A DNA stretch of 64,000 bases from Pseudobacteriovorax antillogorgiicola (GTDB taxonomy: Bacteria; Bdellovibrionota_B; Oligoflexia; Oligoflexales; Oligoflexaceae). The stretch is from positions 354,871-418,870 of the forward strand of contig NZ_FWZT01000003.1 in NCBI RefSeq assembly GCF_900177345.1, read 5' to 3'. Under the pieces are notes generated by a model. That model saw only the letters and a program-made list of their open reading frames with translations. It was not told the origin of the DNA and ran no database searches. Shown here one piece after another: positions 51,891 to 61,771 of this stretch. A program made the translations under genes and the position numbers. How positions within the stretch are numbered: the first letter of the stretch is position 1; each line of letters starts with the position of its first letter.

Positions 51891-53168
51891 ATGACTAAGC
51901 CAACATTCTATGCCATTGATTATGGTACCTCGAATTCTCTTTTATGCGGCGCAAGTCAGGACGGAATCTTCACCGACGTAGTCCTCGACAAGTCCGCTCC
52001 AGATCCAACGATTCTCAAAAGCATACTCTTCTCTACCGATTCAGATCACTGGGTTTTTGGTGCTGAAGCCATCGAGCAGTACATCGATCAGCCAGGGTCT
52101 GGTCGCGTTTTCAAGAGTTTAAAGCGATTTTTGCCAGACCCCACGTTCAAGGGCACTCGGGTCTTTTCTGAATTTTTGAGTGTCCCTGATTTGATCGCCA
52201 AGCAGCTGCGATGCATGAGGGAACGAGCTAATGACTACTTCGACGCAGATGTTCGTTCCGTGGTAATGGGCTGTCCCGCCGTATTTTCCCAAGATGCTGA
52301 AAGCAATCAGTGCGCGTTTGATCGTTTGGAAGTCGCTTCACGAGCTGCCGGTTTCGATCATATCGAGTTTTGCCCCGAACCCATCGCCGCGGCCTATAAA
52401 TTTCGCCACCAGTTAGACTCAGAAAAAATTGTCGCCGTTGCTGACTTTGGTGGTGGAACGTCAGACTTTACAATACTAAAGATGGGCAGGAAAGAATTCA
52501 AACCTGACGATGTTCTCGCCTTGGGTGGACTTTCTATCGCAGGGGACAAGTATGATGGCGCCATAATGAAGGACATTATTAGCCCTCACTTTGGTTCCCT
52601 CATCACATACCGCCGCCCCATGTCTAAGAACAATATGAGCTTTCCAAAAGGACTGATCCGAAAACTGTGTAGCCCTGCTGATATGTTGATGCTGAATCGG
52701 GGCGATGTCCTCGACTACCTGCGCGATGCGCAGCGTTACATTACCAAAGACGAGGACGCCTATAAAATTGATCAACTTTTGACATTGATAGAGGAACGCC
52801 AAGGCTTTTCTCTGTTCAAGAAAATCGAAGAGTCAAAAATCGAACTCTCCGATCAAAGGGAATCTCAGTTTTCTTACCAATATCCGATGATCGATGTTGA
52901 AGAAACGATTCGTCAGCAAGACTTCTATTCGGCCTCATCTCAATTTACTGAAGATATCCTAGCTTGCCTCGACAAAACCTTGAATCAGGCTGGACTTTCT
53001 AGCAATGACATCGACATTGTTTGCCTGACTGGTGGTACAGCTAACATCCCGACCATTAAACAGGGTCTCGTCAATCGATTTCAGGATCGTCTCGCTTTGA
53101 GCGAGCAATTTCACTCCGTGGTCCATGGCTTGGCCGACCGGGCTCAGATGCTGGCCCGTGAAGCTTGA
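51891..53168 (+). CDS. Hsp70-family protein of the YegD type
   Basis: A 425-residue ATPase-domain-only Hsp70 relative. The actin-like nucleotide-binding fold shows YAIDYGTSNS (phosphate 1), VVMGCPAVFS, FCPEPIAAAYKF, VAVADFGGGTSDFTILKM (phosphate 2) and VCLTGGTANIPTIKQGL (adenosine). No substrate-binding domain follows, as in YegD. It is cytoplasmic; role in the family is unclear. It is preceded by 97 bp after the hydrolase gene. Confidence 0.88.
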   Translation: MTKPTFYAIDYGTSNSLLCGASQDGIFTDVVLDKSAPDPTILKSILFSTDSDHWVFGAEAIEQYIDQPGSGRVFKSLKRFLPDPTFKGTRVFSEFLSVPDLIAKQLRCMRERANDYFDADVRSVVMGCPAVFSQDAESNQCAFDRLEVASRAAGFDHIEFCPEPIAAAYKFRHQLDSEKIVAVADFGGGTSDFTILKMGRKEFKPDDVLALGGLSIAGDKYDGAIMKDIISPHFGSLITYRRPMSKNNMSFPKGLIRKLCSPADMLMLNRGDVLDYLRDAQRYITKDEDAYKIDQLLTLIEERQGFSLFKKIEESKIELSDQRESQFSYQYPMIDVEETIRQQDFYSASSQFTEDILACLDKTLNQAGLSSNDIDIVCLTGGTANIPTIKQGLVNRFQDRLALSEQFHSVVHGLADRAQMLAREA

Positions 53169-53249
53169 TACATTATAAGGCTGCTATGAGCAACCTAGCC
53201 TTTCTAGCAGGAGGGTTAAGACTGAAGTCAAACTTGGTCTCAAACCTCC

Positions 53250-54746
53250 CTATCGGAAGAACACCTCCGGGGGAATTGGCTCAAACACCCCCGCCTGATC
53301 TTTGTCCCAGAGAAGTTCTAGGGTGATATGATAGCGAGGCCCTTGGAAGTAATCCAAACGAAAGTCGTGGAAGCCGGCATCCAGAAAAACGGACTCTGTG
53401 ACGGCCTTCGTAGGATGAATCCCGTCGTTATCAATCAAGAGCTGCTGATCCATATACAGCTTAGCCCCATCGTCAGAGCGCAACTTAATTTGGCAAAAAC
53501 AAGCTTCCTCTAGGTAGACTCTTCCTTTGAATTGTATTCCAAACCATTCAAATAGATCATCGAGTCCGGGAAAACCCTTTTTAAAGCGACGCTCTGGAAC
53601 ATCGAAATTGGGAATCATGACACGAGCTACAGGAGACATGCTTGCAAAGTTCGGTAAGCTTTGGGTATCAGGGGATAAGCGGAAGACATTGCCGATGGCA
53701 GCCTGACTTTCACCATCATCATCGACTACAAAACTATCATGGGGCACTAATGTGATCTCGCAAAACTCCGGCAGAACATCATCATCCTTTGGTATAGCTG
53801 CTAAAAAAACCTTTGTCGTTTGATGAACTAGATCTGGCGCCCGAAAGACAAGAGTACCATCGGTCTCGATGTAGTAATGGCCCAAAGATAGATCGTCATC
53901 CATACTGCTTAGGCGCACTCCATAATCTTCGCTGCTATTTAGGTTATCCCACCGGAGTCGTATCTCTTGCCCAGATTTGAGAACCCTTGGCTGATCCCGG
54001 CAGCTGTAGTTCTGAGTTGGTGGTAGGTCGTCGTCTACGGCAAAACTCTCTTCTCCGGCGATCAGATACTGCACCACAATCTGCCCCGAGTACAGCTGGG
54101 CCGGAACTTGACTGTAATCTAACTGAAAACACAGCTGCCCATCAAACCCCTTTACGGTATGTGCCTCAAAGACGGCGAGAGTGAGAGAGCTATCTAAAAT
54201 AGGAACATCCTTCCACTGGTCACGCTTAACTCGCAATGGGATTGTGACGTCGTCCCATTGATCTCCGGCAATACCAGTGCTGGCGATCCGCAAAAGAGTG
54301 GGTTTATCATAGGTAACATTGTCTTTAAGCTCGACGAACAAGCAGCCAATATCATAGAGCCTGCCTTCAGCGCTTTCTGGAATTTCTAACTTGGAGTGAA
54401 CTCGCAGGTATTTCTCTGATTTGACAGCGGAGTCGATGGTAACCGTTTCTTCCATATCGAGACTCCAAGTCAGGTTTTCATCGGCTGCGAGACTTAAACC
54501 AGACCTTTGATTATAGTTGAGAACAACAGTTTCAATGGCTTTCTCTCCAGCCGCTTTACTTAGCAGCAATTTGCTAATTGAGTCAGCGTCTATCGCTTCA
54601 CTGGCTTGATCCAATGGAACGAGGTCAGCATCGTAGGATTTTAGCTCGGTAGGAGCCGGCTGATAGTTTTCGAAGCGCTCGCTCGAACATGCGTTCAAGC
54701 AAAGCCCTAGCAGACCGCAATATGCGGCTTTTGGGGTTTGCACCAT
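53250..54746 (-). CDS. Lipoprotein with C-terminal PA14-like domain
   Basis: A 498-residue lipoprotein (LLGLCLNAC). The C-terminal 140 residues look PA14-like: WFGIQFKGRVYLEEACFCQI then KLRSDDGAKLYMDQQLLID and LDAGFHDFRLDYFQGP, with the D-D-G-x2-L-x3-D pattern of a carbohydrate-binding domain. The middle is beta-rich, probably several Ig-like domains. The mature start SSERFENYQPAPTELKSYD parallels that of the lipoprotein at 7490. A surface adhesin or glycan-binding role is inferred. Confidence 0.65.
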   Translation of the reverse strand: MVQTPKAAYCGLLGLCLNACSSERFENYQPAPTELKSYDADLVPLDQASEAIDADSISKLLLSKAAGEKAIETVVLNYNQRSGLSLAADENLTWSLDMEETVTIDSAVKSEKYLRVHSKLEIPESAEGRLYDIGCLFVELKDNVTYDKPTLLRIASTGIAGDQWDDVTIPLRVKRDQWKDVPILDSSLTLAVFEAHTVKGFDGQLCFQLDYSQVPAQLYSGQIVVQYLIAGEESFAVDDDLPPTQNYSCRDQPRVLKSGQEIRLRWDNLNSSEDYGVRLSSMDDDLSLGHYYIETDGTLVFRAPDLVHQTTKVFLAAIPKDDDVLPEFCEITLVPHDSFVVDDDGESQAAIGNVFRLSPDTQSLPNFASMSPVARVMIPNFDVPERRFKKGFPGLDDLFEWFGIQFKGRVYLEEACFCQIKLRSDDGAKLYMDQQLLIDNDGIHPTKAVTESVFLDAGFHDFRLDYFQGPRYHITLELLWDKDQAGVFEPIPPEVFFR

Positions 54747-54940
54747 TTTGCCTCCTCTAAGGATGTGTAGAGCTGAGCCGCCCTACTTCAGTCATCTGCG
54801 GCGTGTGACACTAGGCTATAAAATATTTCTTCTTGAGTGTGAAATCTTAACCAGTTGAATGAGTCGCTTTATTTTTTTGAAAAGGATCACATTCTTGAGT
54901 CTTATTTCCGGGCGAAAGGTTTGCGGTGCTGAAAGTAAAG

Positions 54941-54960
54941 TGCCAGCCGGAAAACTGGCA
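54941..54960 (-). terminator. Terminator of the HIT gene
   Basis: tgccag pairs with ctggca around eight bases; the minus strand continues ctttacttt. The rest of 54747-54978 is otherwise unremarkable. Confidence 0.5.
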
Positions 54961-54978
54961 ATAGGAGGAGACTTGAGA

Positions 54979-55410
54979 CTAGTTGTCTAAACGGGGCTTG
55001 AAGTTCGCTCCCATGGCTTCTTTGAAGCGTTGCTTCAACTCTTCAAGTTCCGCCGCAGCATAGGGAACCGGGGGTTTTTGGCCCCAGACTGGCTTTGGCC
55101 AGCAGGCATCGTTTTTGTAGCGTACAATATGATGGATATGCAATTGAGGCACCACATTCCCCAAGGCAGCCACATTAAGCTTGTCAGGTTTGAAGAGGCC
55201 CTCTAAAGCCTTGCTAAGCAAGTTCGACTCGATTAGAAAGCTGATTTGATCATCCCGTTCTAGCTGATAGATTTCGCGAACCCCGTCCCGCTCAGGGACA
55301 AGTATAAACCATGGATATTGCCGATCATTCATGAGCAATACCTGGCAGAGTTTCATCTTGCCAAAGTGGTGGCAATCCTTTTCCAACTGGGGGTCAAGTA
55401 CGAAGGTCAT
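54979..55410 (-). CDS. HIT-family nucleotide hydrolase or transferase
   Basis: A 143-residue protein with the histidine triad in VVPQLHIHHIVRYKND (H-x-H-x-H form). CHHFGKMKLCQVLLMNDRQ is also typical of the Fhit-like branch, and WPKPVWG is a common ending motif. Family members hydrolyse nucleoside phosphoramidates or dinucleotides. Cytoplasmic; stands alone between terminators. Confidence 0.85.
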   Translation of the reverse strand: MTFVLDPQLEKDCHHFGKMKLCQVLLMNDRQYPWFILVPERDGVREIYQLERDDQISFLIESNLLSKALEGLFKPDKLNVAALGNVVPQLHIHHIVRYKNDACWPKPVWGQKPPVPYAAAELEELKQRFKEAMGANFKPRLDN

Positions 55411-55659
55411 CGAGTCAGTTCCTTTTCTAATAAATCAACGTCTACACTCTCGCGAATACTCTATTTGTCTAGAAAAAAAAAGGCTAGATGGCAAAGAAAT
55501 CCCATTCGTCATCAAGGCCCCATGAAAGCCCAAAAATCTTCATCTTGAAATCCGGTTGAAAAAGGGCTGATAATCAGTGACATACCAGAAATAAAAATCC
55601 TTCGTTACTAATTTGTCAGTATTGCCGATCGGTACACTATACTGAAAGGAGATGCATCC

Positions 55660-55998
55660 ATGAGTAAAATACTGATCATTGATGAAGCCACTCCCCAGCG
55701 AAGCCTTATTAAATCTGCCCTGGAAGACCAGGGACACGATGTTATCGAAGCCAACGACAGCCCCCAGGGGCTTGTACGCGCGATCAAAATCTCGTTCGAC
55801 TATATTTTCTGCGACCTGAACATGTCGGGACTTAGTGGTAAGGAGTTTCTGGCAAAAACCAGTCACTTGCCAAGTAAGACCTTCATCCTCATCAGCGAAA
55901 ACGACAGCCAAGCGCGAGAGGAATGCCGATGCCTTGGAGCCGCTGATGTGGTTCTTAAACTTGCAGATAAAAAAGTCTATCAAGATTTGCTTTCGTGA
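55660..55998 (+). CDS. Single-domain response regulator receiver
   Basis: A 112-residue CheY-like receiver without an output domain. ILIIDEATPQRS has D-E in place of the usual D-D, the phospho-acceptor Asp is in IFCDLNMSGLSG, the Ser/Thr in ILISEND and the Lys in LKLADKK. AAGGAG lies 9 nt before the ATG. It probably passes phosphate from a histidine kinase elsewhere. No partner gene is next to it. Confidence 0.85.
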   Translation: MSKILIIDEATPQRSLIKSALEDQGHDVIEANDSPQGLVRAIKISFDYIFCDLNMSGLSGKEFLAKTSHLPSKTFILISENDSQAREECRCLGAADVVLKLADKKVYQDLLS

Positions 55999-56025
55999 AT
56001 CGACACCACTGATTCTTTCAAACAT

Positions 56026-56044
56026 GGGCCTTCCCAGAAGGCCC
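56026..56044 (+). terminator. Terminator after the receiver gene
   Basis: gggccttc pairs with gaaggccc around 3 bases, a strong stem; tttt appears ten bases later. Confidence 0.55.
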
Positions 56045-56165
56045 ACCTCAGCTTTTGCCCCGGAAACCAATCTCCATACAATATAGTAGCATTTCTTGTA
56101 ATTTATAGCTCTCGCTTAAGGCTGAGAGGTGCCGCTCCGATAAGAACTGAGGGGACCACAAATTT

Positions 56166-57296
56166 ATGCTTAGAGGACTACACCAAGCCATCAGCTTGGG
56201 TTGTGCGCTGCTCGTGAGCCTTAGCTGCTCAGAGACCAGGACTTACAACTCAGGCGACTACGACTCATTTGCGGCATCGAAGGACTTATCGGTCTCGGAC
56301 GCCGAAGCCGAGGATATTCTCAATCAAATACTAAGTCGCTATGAAAATGGTGAGGACCTAGGCCCAGCCGTCAAAGCCTTACTCCAAGTATTAAGTAGCC
56401 AGTTGAGCGACAAAAACCCTTGGCTTGGCCTTACCATATCAGAAGCAAATCGCCAGCAAATCGCGGAACGTCGATCACTTTACTTGAGCTCAGCAGATAC
56501 GGCTCTTGATCAGTATGGCTTTGTCGAAGGCTGCGACGGTCTTCTATTTTCCTCACTTGGGGTTGTCGGCGGCCTTGACATCGATCTTAGCCAGGCCGAA
56601 TCCCAGGTAGAGCCCGGCCGCTGGTACCGATCAGCGGGTCAGGACTGCTTCGATACTGGACGCAGCGAGAGCAGCATCAGCCGGGATATGCTCATTGGCT
56701 TGGCAGTGGCCCTCCTCCAAGCCCAGGATCTCAGCGCTGTGGAGCGTATCATTGCCTATGCTGAAGATAACAATGGCATCATCGGCGAGGCCAGCAATCG
56801 CGAGGATCAATTCGGTAGAGCATTTATGACTCCAAGTTTGGAAGCAATATATCACGAGCTTCGCTTTCGATTAGGGGGAATTGACTCCGACAGACGAGGC
56901 TATATCCCAGATCTCACCAAGGGCCAGCGGGGCTTTAAGGCCCATCTTCAAGGACTAGGCATGCTGCTTCGCGTCCAGTTTTATGGTGGGCTTTTCGCTC
57001 AAGACGTAGAAATTCTGCAAGAACTCGCGAACAGTCAAGACCGCAACAGCCTTTTTTTGGCACTCTATGGTGGTCTCACTGATGGTGACGGTGATGCCGC
57101 CGCAAGCGCTCTACTCGATACTGAAATCTTTCCTAGTGACCGTTTACCTAGCAGTGAGGATCGCTGTGAGCCTTATATCTGGCAGCGAGATCAGGATGGA
57201 GACGACTGGCAGCCTTGCCTTGAAAAGGACCTGATTCATCCGGCCGCCGATTTTTTATTCGTCAGTGCCTTGCTCCTAGGGGAGCTGGATCTATGA
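56166..57296 (+). CDS. Lipoprotein of unknown function, paired with an outer-membrane-like protein
   Basis: A 376-residue lipoprotein (LLVSLSC). The remainder is mixed helical and acidic, with no recognised motif; DGDGDAAASALLD and RDQDGDDW hint at calcium-binding Asp/Gly loops. It overlaps the next gene by 4 nt (ATGA), so the two are translated together. A joint outer-membrane function is inferred. Confidence 0.6.
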   Translation: MLRGLHQAISLGCALLVSLSCSETRTYNSGDYDSFAASKDLSVSDAEAEDILNQILSRYENGEDLGPAVKALLQVLSSQLSDKNPWLGLTISEANRQQIAERRSLYLSSADTALDQYGFVEGCDGLLFSSLGVVGGLDIDLSQAESQVEPGRWYRSAGQDCFDTGRSESSISRDMLIGLAVALLQAQDLSAVERIIAYAEDNNGIIGEASNREDQFGRAFMTPSLEAIYHELRFRLGGIDSDRRGYIPDLTKGQRGFKAHLQGLGMLLRVQFYGGLFAQDVEILQELANSQDRNSLFLALYGGLTDGDGDAAASALLDTEIFPSDRLPSSEDRCEPYIWQRDQDGDDWQPCLEKDLIHPAADFLFVSALLLGELDL

Positions 57297-57988
57297 AAAC
57301 AACGGTCCTGATTGCAAGCTTGGCATTGCTACTTACCAGCACTGCGGAAGCAAGGAAGAAACGTAAGCGTTCTGGAAAGCGAAAGCCCAAGATCAGTGCG
57401 AAATGGTCACCGATCATCAGCACGGGCGTTCCCCACCCGGTAGACATCGGCGTTGGCAAAATCAAGCCAAAGGGCGTATCCCACCTCCTAACTCTTGGGA
57501 CATTCGATGCAAACCTTGGTGGTAAGGGCAAAGTAAAAAACCTTAAGGCTGATTTGAATCATTTGGAATATAAGTTTAGACACGAACCATTTTGGGAGCA
57601 CCCAGTCTATTGGGAAATCGGGTTTGGCTATCAGCAAATCTTGATCTCAGGAGAACAAGAGATCGACCTTAGCAATGAAGGGACTAAGGTCCCGGTACCC
57701 ATTGATGCGGCTATTGATATCAAATCGCTTTATACCGCGATTCACTTTGGGATGGTCTTCTATCGCCGTGGTGGCTTTTACAATGGCTTTGGCTTTGGCT
57801 ATCAAATTCCCTTTTACAGCCAAGCCGATATCGACGCCTCCTTCACTGGTGACGGCGTGATCGATGATGCCATTCGCTCCACAAGCAGCTACCAAGAGGT
57901 GGAAAACGATCTAGAAGAGCTAGGTGTCAAAGCGGGCAAGTATGGTTTGCCCTACCTCCAGATCATCGAACTTGGATACCGCTTCTAG
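57293..57988 (+). CDS. Predicted outer-membrane beta-barrel-like protein
   Basis: A 231-residue protein with signal peptide (LIASLALLLTSTAEA), then a strongly basic stretch (RKKRKRSGKRKPK) and beta-strand-rich sequence with many aromatics (FWEHPVYWEIGFGYQ, GGFYNGFGFGYQIPFYS), ending in an aromatic (YRF), the usual outer-membrane C-terminus. Coupled to the preceding lipoprotein by a 4-nt overlap. Family not recognised. Confidence 0.6.
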   Translation: MKTTVLIASLALLLTSTAEARKKRKRSGKRKPKISAKWSPIISTGVPHPVDIGVGKIKPKGVSHLLTLGTFDANLGGKGKVKNLKADLNHLEYKFRHEPFWEHPVYWEIGFGYQQILISGEQEIDLSNEGTKVPVPIDAAIDIKSLYTAIHFGMVFYRRGGFYNGFGFGYQIPFYSQADIDASFTGDGVIDDAIRSTSSYQEVENDLEELGVKAGKYGLPYLQIIELGYRF

Positions 57989-57996
57989 CCCATATT

Positions 57997-58497
57997 TTAA
58001 TTTGCCGCCGCATCAGCAAGAAATGCAATTACAGCTTCGGCCATGGCCGCGTTGGGGAAATTGTTATTAATGCCAGCACCAACGTGAGGGGCAATATCTT
58101 TATTGGCAGCGAACTGGGCGGCTGTGTTCGAGTTCAGTGTCGTCGCCGCTGGAGCTTGGTGGCAACCCATGCACTGGCCCTCATAAATTTGCTTACCCTG
58201 GGCTACAAGCGCAGCCGCCTGTTGAGCCGCTAGAACTGCTGGATCAACTTCTTCTTCTTCTTCCGGCTCCTCTTCAGCTTCTTCCTCTGGCTCCGCTTCA
58301 TTATCAACTGGCTCGTCATCGACATCGTCGCTGCCTGGTTCATCATCAGGCTGACGAGGTGCCGAACTCACTGGCTGCTGCTCGCCTTGCTGATTGCGCA
58401 TATAGGCTCCAGCATTGGTCTCTTGATCAACTCCACAGGCGGTTCCTAGTAATAATAGGAAGAGCCAGCTGTAAAGTAAGCTTACACACTTGTTCAT
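57997..58497 (-). CDS. Cytochrome c lipoprotein with acidic linker
   Basis: A 166-residue lipoprotein (LLLLGTAC). A highly acidic linker (about 50-90, Glu/Asp with Pro) leads to a small class-I-type cytochrome c: GKQIYEGQCMGCHQAP holds the C-x2-C-H haem site and the C-terminal helix FPNAAMAEAVIAFLADAAA is typical. The distal ligand Met is not obvious from the reading. It is anchored for electron transfer and may serve the DUF1111 protein or another partner. Confidence 0.85.
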   Translation of the reverse strand: MNKCVSLLYSWLFLLLLGTACGVDQETNAGAYMRNQQGEQQPVSSAPRQPDDEPGSDDVDDEPVDNEAEPEEEAEEEPEEEEEVDPAVLAAQQAAALVAQGKQIYEGQCMGCHQAPAATTLNSNTAAQFAANKDIAPHVGAGINNNFPNAAMAEAVIAFLADAAAN

Positions 58498-59192
58498 CTC
58501 GGTACCCTCTTAAGTTTCTTTGGTTCTCGTGTCACCAGACGCAAAAGTATCGCAAGCACCGTGCCGGTGTCTTCGTTCTATGGAAATTACGTAACTTCTT
58601 ATAAAGACAAGGCTTGAAAGGTTGGAGCGAGATCGGGAGCCATTCAGGAATCGCATAGGGATTGAGGGCTATTCTGAGCGAGAAAGGCAAATGACGGAAA
58701 ATACCAGGCTTTTTAGTGCCCATAGGGACAGTGTCGATATTTAGCCCGAAATCCGTCATTATGAACTTTATTCCAGTAATATTTGTTTCTTACGGTTCTA
58801 GCCACCGGGTTCTCTATGCCTGGCCCAAGTCAGACCGAGGCCAGTATCGTATCACTTCCACTAAACTGCCATGCCGCTTCATTTGGCGATGCAACGGCAT
58901 TTACGTAGACAATTTTGTAGCACAGTTAGTCCTCAAAAGTACCGACTGCCATTCCAGGCATTCTGTGAGATTCTGTATTTTTCAATCAAATAACAAGTGA
59001 ACATAAGTTCTCAAGTGAATTATCTAGATATATTTACCTACGTCATCGTATTTTTTTGCCTTTAAAAAGGCATCAAATCTAAACTCCACACCCCAATATT
59101 ATAATTTTCAACAAGACATTTTATTAAAATACAAGTAAAAGGGATCAGGTTTTACCAAAATGCACATTGATGTTTTGTTAAAGGAGACACCC
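58498..59192. other. 695-bp intergenic region upstream of the TonB-dependent receptor
   Basis: AT-rich toward the receptor gene. A palindrome tgcctttaaaaaggca lies at 59057-59072, about 120 nt before the receptor start; it may be an operator. No Fur box like that at 6032 was found. Two frames of 75 and 94 codons here lack ribosome sites and recognisable sequence. Confidence 0.4.
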
Positions 59193-61745
59193 ATGAAAAT
59201 CATCCCAAGACATTCTATGCTTGGCTATGGAATCCTTCTGGGAATTCTGGCCATGCCGGCGCTAGGACAAGAAACGAATCAGGAAAATAAAAAACCAGAG
59301 CGGATGAAAGTTGTCGGTTCTCATATCAAACGAATCGACTCCGAGGGTGCGTCTCCCGTCATCTCTATCTCTCGGGATGATATCTCTAGTTCTGGCGCAA
59401 ACACAGTGTCGCAGCTTCTTAAAAATTACACAGGCTCATCATTCGGAGCACGGTCGTCAACATCAGGAAATGCAGCAGCAGGTGCTGAAACCGTAAGTTT
59501 GAAGGGCCTTGGAGCAACGAGAACACTTGTTTTACTTAATGGTAGACGTCTGCTAAAAGACCCTCTGCTTCAAGCTCCCGACCTTAGCTTAATTCCTACA
59601 ACTGCAGTTGAACGCGTCGAAATTTTGAATGAAGGCGCTTCGGCCCTCTATGGCTCTGATGCGGTTGGTGGCGTGGTGAACATCATCACCCGTAAGGATT
59701 TTAGCGGTAGCGAGTTCTTCGCTAGAAAGAGCTGGACTAAAGAAGAAGGTGGCGGCAAAGCCACAGCGGGCTGGATCGGTGGCTCGGCAGATGAAAACTC
59801 TAACTACGTTGGGGTTGTATCCTATACCGAAGAAGAGTCAATCCGTTCTAGCAATCGTGTCGGTGAAGCTGGTCTAACCAGTAGCACCGGCAACCCAGGT
59901 ACCTATTACGATGCCAATGATAACTCCTATGCCTTCCCTGATTGTCCTGCTGCTGACCTCGTCACTAATAGCGATGGCACTAGCCAGTGTCGCTTCGATT
60001 ACACCAAGTACTCCGATGTAAAGCCTGAGGTGAAGCGACTGTCCGGTATGTTTAACTACCAATACGATATCACTCCAGACGTGAGCTTATTTACTTCCTT
60101 CGGTGTAAGCCAGGCCAGAACTCGCGATCAGTTTGCCCCCTCACCGTCTCGTGGCCTCGTGATATCCGCAGAAGCAGCTGATGAACTAGGGTTATCTGAT
60201 CTACTTCCTGAGATCGAACCGGGTGAGCAGGTTAAATTCGACTACCGTTTCTTAGAGCTTGGACCACGTAAGTTCCGTCAGGAAATCAATACTATCCAGC
60301 TTGCAACCGGATTTGAAGGTGTTCTACTCAATAACTACGATTGGATGGTCGGTGTTTCTCAGGCACGTACAAGCCGACTCAACATGACAACTGAGGGCAT
60401 AGCTGTCAAAGACAAGGTGGTTGACGCCATTAACACCGGCGCTTACAACCCATTTGATCCTAGTTCCTCTGAGCTTAATAACCTCGATTCATTTTCTTAC
60501 AAGCCATTCTCCCAGCAGATCAGTCAGCAGCGACAAGTTGATGCCAGGATCTCCGGTGAAATCATGGAACTTGGTGCCGGCCCTTGGGCCTTTGCTATCG
60601 GCGGTTCATTTGCTCTAGATGAATATCATGTCAAGTACGACGACCTCACCCTTCGTAGTAACGTAACGTCTGGTATTGCCGGTGAAGGTGATGGCAGTCG
60701 TGATGTCAAATCCATGTTTCTCGAATTCGGTTTGCTGCCAATAGAAGATCTAGAAGTTCAGATTGCAGCTCGCTACGATGAGTACAGCGATTTTGGTGAT
60801 ACACTAAACCCAAAACTATCCCTTGGCTATAGTATCGCTGATAGCCTCCTCCTGAGAACCAGTTACGGAACAGGGTTTAAGGCACCGGATCTGGATCAGC
60901 TCTACGATGGTCCATCCAACGGCTTCCCTAGGTTCTTCGATCCCGTTGCCTGTGAAGCAAACCCTGATAACGCAAACGACTGTAAAGCTCAGCAGCACGA
61001 AACCGTTCAAGGCGGTAACCGCGATCTTAAAGAAGAAACCTTCGTTTCCTTCAACATCGGTTTGATCTACCAGCCCACCGCCGATTTCAACTTGAGCCTC
61101 GACTATAACGACATCGTCTTGGAAGATGTCATCAGTCGGGACACCGACTCCGCGCTTTCAGGTATTCTCGACGCTGTTGAGCGTGGCATCGATGTAGAGC
61201 AATACGGAGTTAAAATTGAGCGCGACGGCAACAGCCGCATTGTTCTCATGACCGCACCAAACTTGAACTTAGCCCGCCGTGAAGTAAAAACAGTCACTCT
61301 CCAAGCTGGCTACCGCCTCAACCTTGGAATCGGTCGCCTTAAATTCGACACCATGCACTCTCACATTCTTAGCTATAAAGAAGAACCATTTCCAGGCCTT
61401 GGTGTTGAAGAGCTTCGTGGCCTAGACGATCGTCCTATCTACCGGAACAACACGACGTTCACTTACCAATCTATCGATCGAAACCACGGTGTTCAGCTTC
61501 TTGCGCGAACCATTGGTGACTACAAGGGCGTTGAAGTTCAGGGCGAACGAGCGAAGATGCCTGCTCATGTGGAGTGGGATGTGAACTACACTTGGACAAC
61601 CCCCATCGACAGCACGGTTGAGCTGGGAGCAATCAACGTCCTCCAAAAGCGCTATCCCATCGATCCTGAAGCAGGTGGCGTTGATATAGACATCTACAAC
61701 ATCACAGGAACGAGCTACTACTTAGGATACAGCCAAAGAATCTAA
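59193..61745 (+). CDS. TonB-dependent outer-membrane receptor
   Basis: An 850-residue protein; ATG 59193 with AAGGAG 7 nt upstream gives a signal ending at LAMPALG. A plug domain follows (RMKVVGSHIKRIDSEGASPV, VSQLLKNYTGSS, GLGATRTLVLLNGRRLLKDP, VERVEILNEGASALYGSDAV then GGVVNIITRK), then a 22-strand barrel to a terminal aromatic-rich strand (YYLGYSQRI). It resembles the receptors of Sphingomonas-type plug (SHIKR) annotated for siderophores, carbohydrates or vitamin uptake. Ligand unknown. It is followed by a terminator and Dps. Confidence 0.9.
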   Translation: MKIIPRHSMLGYGILLGILAMPALGQETNQENKKPERMKVVGSHIKRIDSEGASPVISISRDDISSSGANTVSQLLKNYTGSSFGARSSTSGNAAAGAETVSLKGLGATRTLVLLNGRRLLKDPLLQAPDLSLIPTTAVERVEILNEGASALYGSDAVGGVVNIITRKDFSGSEFFARKSWTKEEGGGKATAGWIGGSADENSNYVGVVSYTEEESIRSSNRVGEAGLTSSTGNPGTYYDANDNSYAFPDCPAADLVTNSDGTSQCRFDYTKYSDVKPEVKRLSGMFNYQYDITPDVSLFTSFGVSQARTRDQFAPSPSRGLVISAEAADELGLSDLLPEIEPGEQVKFDYRFLELGPRKFRQEINTIQLATGFEGVLLNNYDWMVGVSQARTSRLNMTTEGIAVKDKVVDAINTGAYNPFDPSSSELNNLDSFSYKPFSQQISQQRQVDARISGEIMELGAGPWAFAIGGSFALDEYHVKYDDLTLRSNVTSGIAGEGDGSRDVKSMFLEFGLLPIEDLEVQIAARYDEYSDFGDTLNPKLSLGYSIADSLLLRTSYGTGFKAPDLDQLYDGPSNGFPRFFDPVACEANPDNANDCKAQQHETVQGGNRDLKEETFVSFNIGLIYQPTADFNLSLDYNDIVLEDVISRDTDSALSGILDAVERGIDVEQYGVKIERDGNSRIVLMTAPNLNLARREVKTVTLQAGYRLNLGIGRLKFDTMHSHILSYKEEPFPGLGVEELRGLDDRPIYRNNTTFTYQSIDRNHGVQLLARTIGDYKGVEVQGERAKMPAHVEWDVNYTWTTPIDSTVELGAINVLQKRYPIDPEAGGVDIDIYNITGTSYYLGYSQRI

Positions 61746-61752
61746 TCTTATA

Positions 61753-61771
61753 GGGAGCCGACCTGGCTCCC
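61753..61771 (+). terminator. Terminator after the receptor gene
   Basis: gggagcc pairs with ggctccc around 5 bases; the following cacacttcctt is T-rich but broken. Confidence 0.55.

Noticed and set aside
58716..59000. 94-codon frame in the gap before the receptor gene
   Set aside because: Composition and lack of a ribosome site do not support coding; no conserved motif seen.
59057..59072. tgcctttaaaaaggca as a terminator
   Set aside because: Neither strand has a T-tract after the stem, and no gene ends there; left as a possible operator only.
58498..59192. Fur box or cobalamin riboswitch upstream of the TonB-dependent receptor
   Set aside because: No stretch matched the Fur consensus well and no cobalamin-box-like segment was found.
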